A stretch of DNA of 5,180 nucleotides, from contig PWZC01000242.1 of NCBI GenBank assembly GCA_003567615.1, positions 1 through 5,180 on the forward strand. The letters are read 5' to 3'. Shown piece by piece: positions 3,606 to 5,180 of the stretch. Below the pieces are notes generated by a model. The model made no database searches. It was not told the origin of the DNA and saw only the letters and a program-made list of their open reading frames with translations. The position numbers and the translations under genes are program-made. Every line of letters begins with the position of its first letter. Position 1 is the stretch's first letter. The stretch comes from Gemmatimonadota bacterium (GTDB taxonomy: Bacteria > Gemmatimonadota > Gemmatimonadetes > Longimicrobiales > Gaopeijiaceae).

Positions 3606-5180
3606 TCAGATTCCGGGGCAGGGGAGGCTGAAGTGGAATACGCTTCCCCTGCCCACCGCACTCTCGGCCCAGATGCGGCCGCCGTGTGCCTGGACGATCC
3701 CTCTTGCAATGGCGAGCCCGAGTCCGATGCCCCGACCCTGCGTCGACTCGGCTCGCCAGAATCGGTCGAAGATCCGAACCAGATCTTCCGGGGGGATGCC
3801 GGAGCCCTGGTCCGACACGGAGATCCGGATCTCTCCGGCCTCCCGGAGCGCGCTCACCATCACGCGCCCCTCCCGGGGGGTGTGCTTGACGGCATTTCCA
3901 ACCAGGTTCGAGAGAACCTGGAGAAGGCGGTCCCCGTCCACCAGCGCCTCCAGGTCCTGGGAGGCTGGAATTCCGTTGACCAACGCCACCGACTTGACAC
4001 GGGCCAACGGCTCGATGAGCGCCAACGACTCGGAAACCAGGCCACGGAGCGATCTGGGCGCCTTCCTCAGGACAAGGTGGCCCTCTTCCATTCGCCGCAC
4101 CTCAAGCAGGTCGCGGATGAGCCGTTCCATCTGTTCGGCGGATCGCCGAATCGCGTTCAGGTAGTAATTCTCCCTCGTTTCGGAGGGAGTGGTCGGCCCA
4201 TCCGTCGTGGAGTCGGTCCGGGCCCGCTGTAGCGCGTCCAGGCCGATGAACACCGCCTGCAGCGGATTTCCCAGGTCATGGGAAACGATGCCCAGGACCT
4301 CATCCCTCGCCTCGATGGCACGTTGGGCATCCCGGAACAGGCGAGCATTCTCGAGCGCCATGCCGACCCGGAGACCCAATTCCCGTCCCAGCCCCACGAG
4401 CTCCCGTGAGAACGCCTCCCGTCGGGCGCTCCGTATGAGGACGGCCAGGCCCATAGGGTTCGACGGAGTGCGAATGGGGAGGAGGAAGAGCGACAGCGTT
4501 CCCGGGTCGGGTACCGGCGCCCCCTCCACTTCCCCGTGCCGCCCCATGTCTCTTCGAAGGGGGGACGCTGCCGGGAGCAACTCCGGGAGCCTGCCGATCT
4601 CTACGTCCTGGATGAGTCGTGGTCGCCCGCTCCTCATGATCTCACGCACGATCTCGGATGTGGCTCCCGGCCGGGTGCTTCCGTTGAGGAGTTGGATAAG
4701 CTCGGGATCGGCCGTCGAGGAGTGGAACCACTGGATGCCCCGTGAGCCCTCACTTCCCGCCAGGGTGTAGAGACCACAGTGGTCGGCCAGGGACTCCACG
4801 GCCTTCGTCCCGAAGGTTTCCAGGGTCTGGTCCAACTCCAGGGACCGGAAGAGCACTTCGCTCACCTCCACCAGGAACCGCTGCCGATCCTCCCGTTGAC
4901 GTCGATGGGAGATATCCCGCAAAAGTACGGTGAGAGTGGCCCTTCCGTTCACGTCGGTACGGACCAGGGAGGCTTCCGCCGGGAACTCCTCCCCATTCCG
5001 GCGGACGCCTGCGACCTCTCTTCGCCTCGCCATGGCCCGAGCGTCCATGGGACCGGCACCGAACTGGTCCACATGCTCCCGGTGGATGGAGCGATGGCGC
5101 GGGGGGAGAAGCGCATCCAGCGGTTGCCCGACAATCTCCTCCGACGCCCAGCCGAAGATGTCCTCGGCCCCCCGGTTGAA
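3606..5180 (-). CDS. PAS-GAF sensor histidine kinase, 5' end beyond the window
   Basis: The frame is open to the right edge and 524 residues are visible (numbered from the edge). Residues 1-92 are most of a PAS domain: FNRGAEDIFGW at the start, RRNGEEFPAEASL in the core and the exit motif LRDISHRR (87-94). Residues about 105-282 look like a GAF domain, ending in the helix MALENARLFRDAQ. A HisKA dimerisation domain follows with the phosphoacceptor His301 in SHDLGNPLQ. Its two helices are joined by a Ser/Thr/Pro-rich loop (about 320-337). The C-terminal HATPase_c has N429 in the N box, D457-x-G-x-G461, FDRFW (471-475) and the glycine lid G484-x-G-x-G488. All catalytic motifs look intact. No receiver domain, membrane segment or partner regulator is visible, so input signal and target are unknown. 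The gene should autophosphorylate and pass phosphate to an off-window response regulator. A GTG at 5072 is inside the PAS domain and is not the start. Confidence 0.93.
   Translation of the reverse strand, partial: FNRGAEDIFGWASEEIVGQPLDALLPPRHRSIHREHVDQFGAGPMDARAMARRREVAGVRRNGEEFPAEASLVRTDVNGRATLTVLLRDISHRRQREDRQRFLVEVSEVLFRSLELDQTLETFGTKAVESLADHCGLYTLAGSEGSRGIQWFHSSTADPELIQLLNGSTRPGATSEIVREIMRSGRPRLIQDVEIGRLPELLPAASPLRRDMGRHGEVEGAPVPDPGTLSLFLLPIRTPSNPMGLAVLIRSARREAFSRELVGLGRELGLRVGMALENARLFRDAQRAIEARDEVLGIVSHDLGNPLQAVFIGLDALQRARTDSTTDGPTTPSETRENYYLNAIRRSAEQMERLIRDLLEVRRMEEGHLVLRKAPRSLRGLVSESLALIEPLARVKSVALVNGIPASQDLEALVDGDRLLQVLSNLVGNAVKHTPREGRVMVSALREAGEIRISVSDQGSGIPPEDLVRIFDRFWRAESTQGRGIGLGLAIARGIVQAHGGRIWAESAVGRGSVFHFSLPCPGI

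Noticed and set aside
3600..4770. Forward-strand open frames inside the histidine kinase gene (3600-4232, 4189-4770)
   Set aside because: The opposite strand carries all histidine kinase motifs intact, so these are shadows.

Overview
The window is GC-rich bacterial DNA, roughly two thirds G+C by eye, with five protein genes and no RNA gene, insertion sequence, CRISPR array or phage feature that I could recognise. Three things suggest Gemmatimonadota (Longimicrobium/Gemmatimonas-like) or a related high-GC environmental phylum: a secreted carboxypeptidase-regulatory-like protein of a style common there, a small beta-rich lipoprotein, and a PAS-GAF histidine kinase. This is an inference from protein style, not a proven assignment.

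Layout. 1-127: upstream region with one small inverted repeat. 128-517 (+): ridA, an enamine/imine deaminase. 543-926 (+): a 127-residue lipoprotein of unknown function, 25 nt after ridA and probably in the same transcript. 927-982: a short convergent junction with a 19-bp near-perfect tandem repeat, enclosed by an inverted repeat that contains both flanking stop codons. 983-2179 (-): a 398-residue exported protein with an N-terminal carboxypeptidase-regulatory-like beta-sandwich and an unrecognised C-terminal region. 2180-2621: a 442-nt divergent control region. 2622-3557 (+): a tandem-domain universal stress protein. 3558-3605: a hairpin between convergent genes. 3606-5180 (-): a PAS-GAF-HisKA-HATPase sensor histidine kinase whose 5' end lies beyond the right edge.

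The most interesting part is the divergent region. It carries a sigma-54 (RpoN) type -24/-12 promoter at 2517-2533 that matches 16 of 17 consensus positions with exact spacing, pointing at the universal stress gene. Two inverted repeats centred about 81 and 104 bp upstream of the predicted start sit where enhancer-binding-protein sites are expected. The predicted leader of about 78 nt has a GC hairpin whose right arm runs into a run of ten C. Together these suggest an activator-dependent, tightly controlled stress gene.

The genes do not form an obvious single pathway. RidA handles reactive metabolic intermediates, the universal stress protein and histidine kinase belong to stress response and signalling, and the two exported proteins are envelope proteins of unknown role. 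I see no wholly novel multi-gene system. The unusual content is regulatory and structural, in the intergenic DNA.
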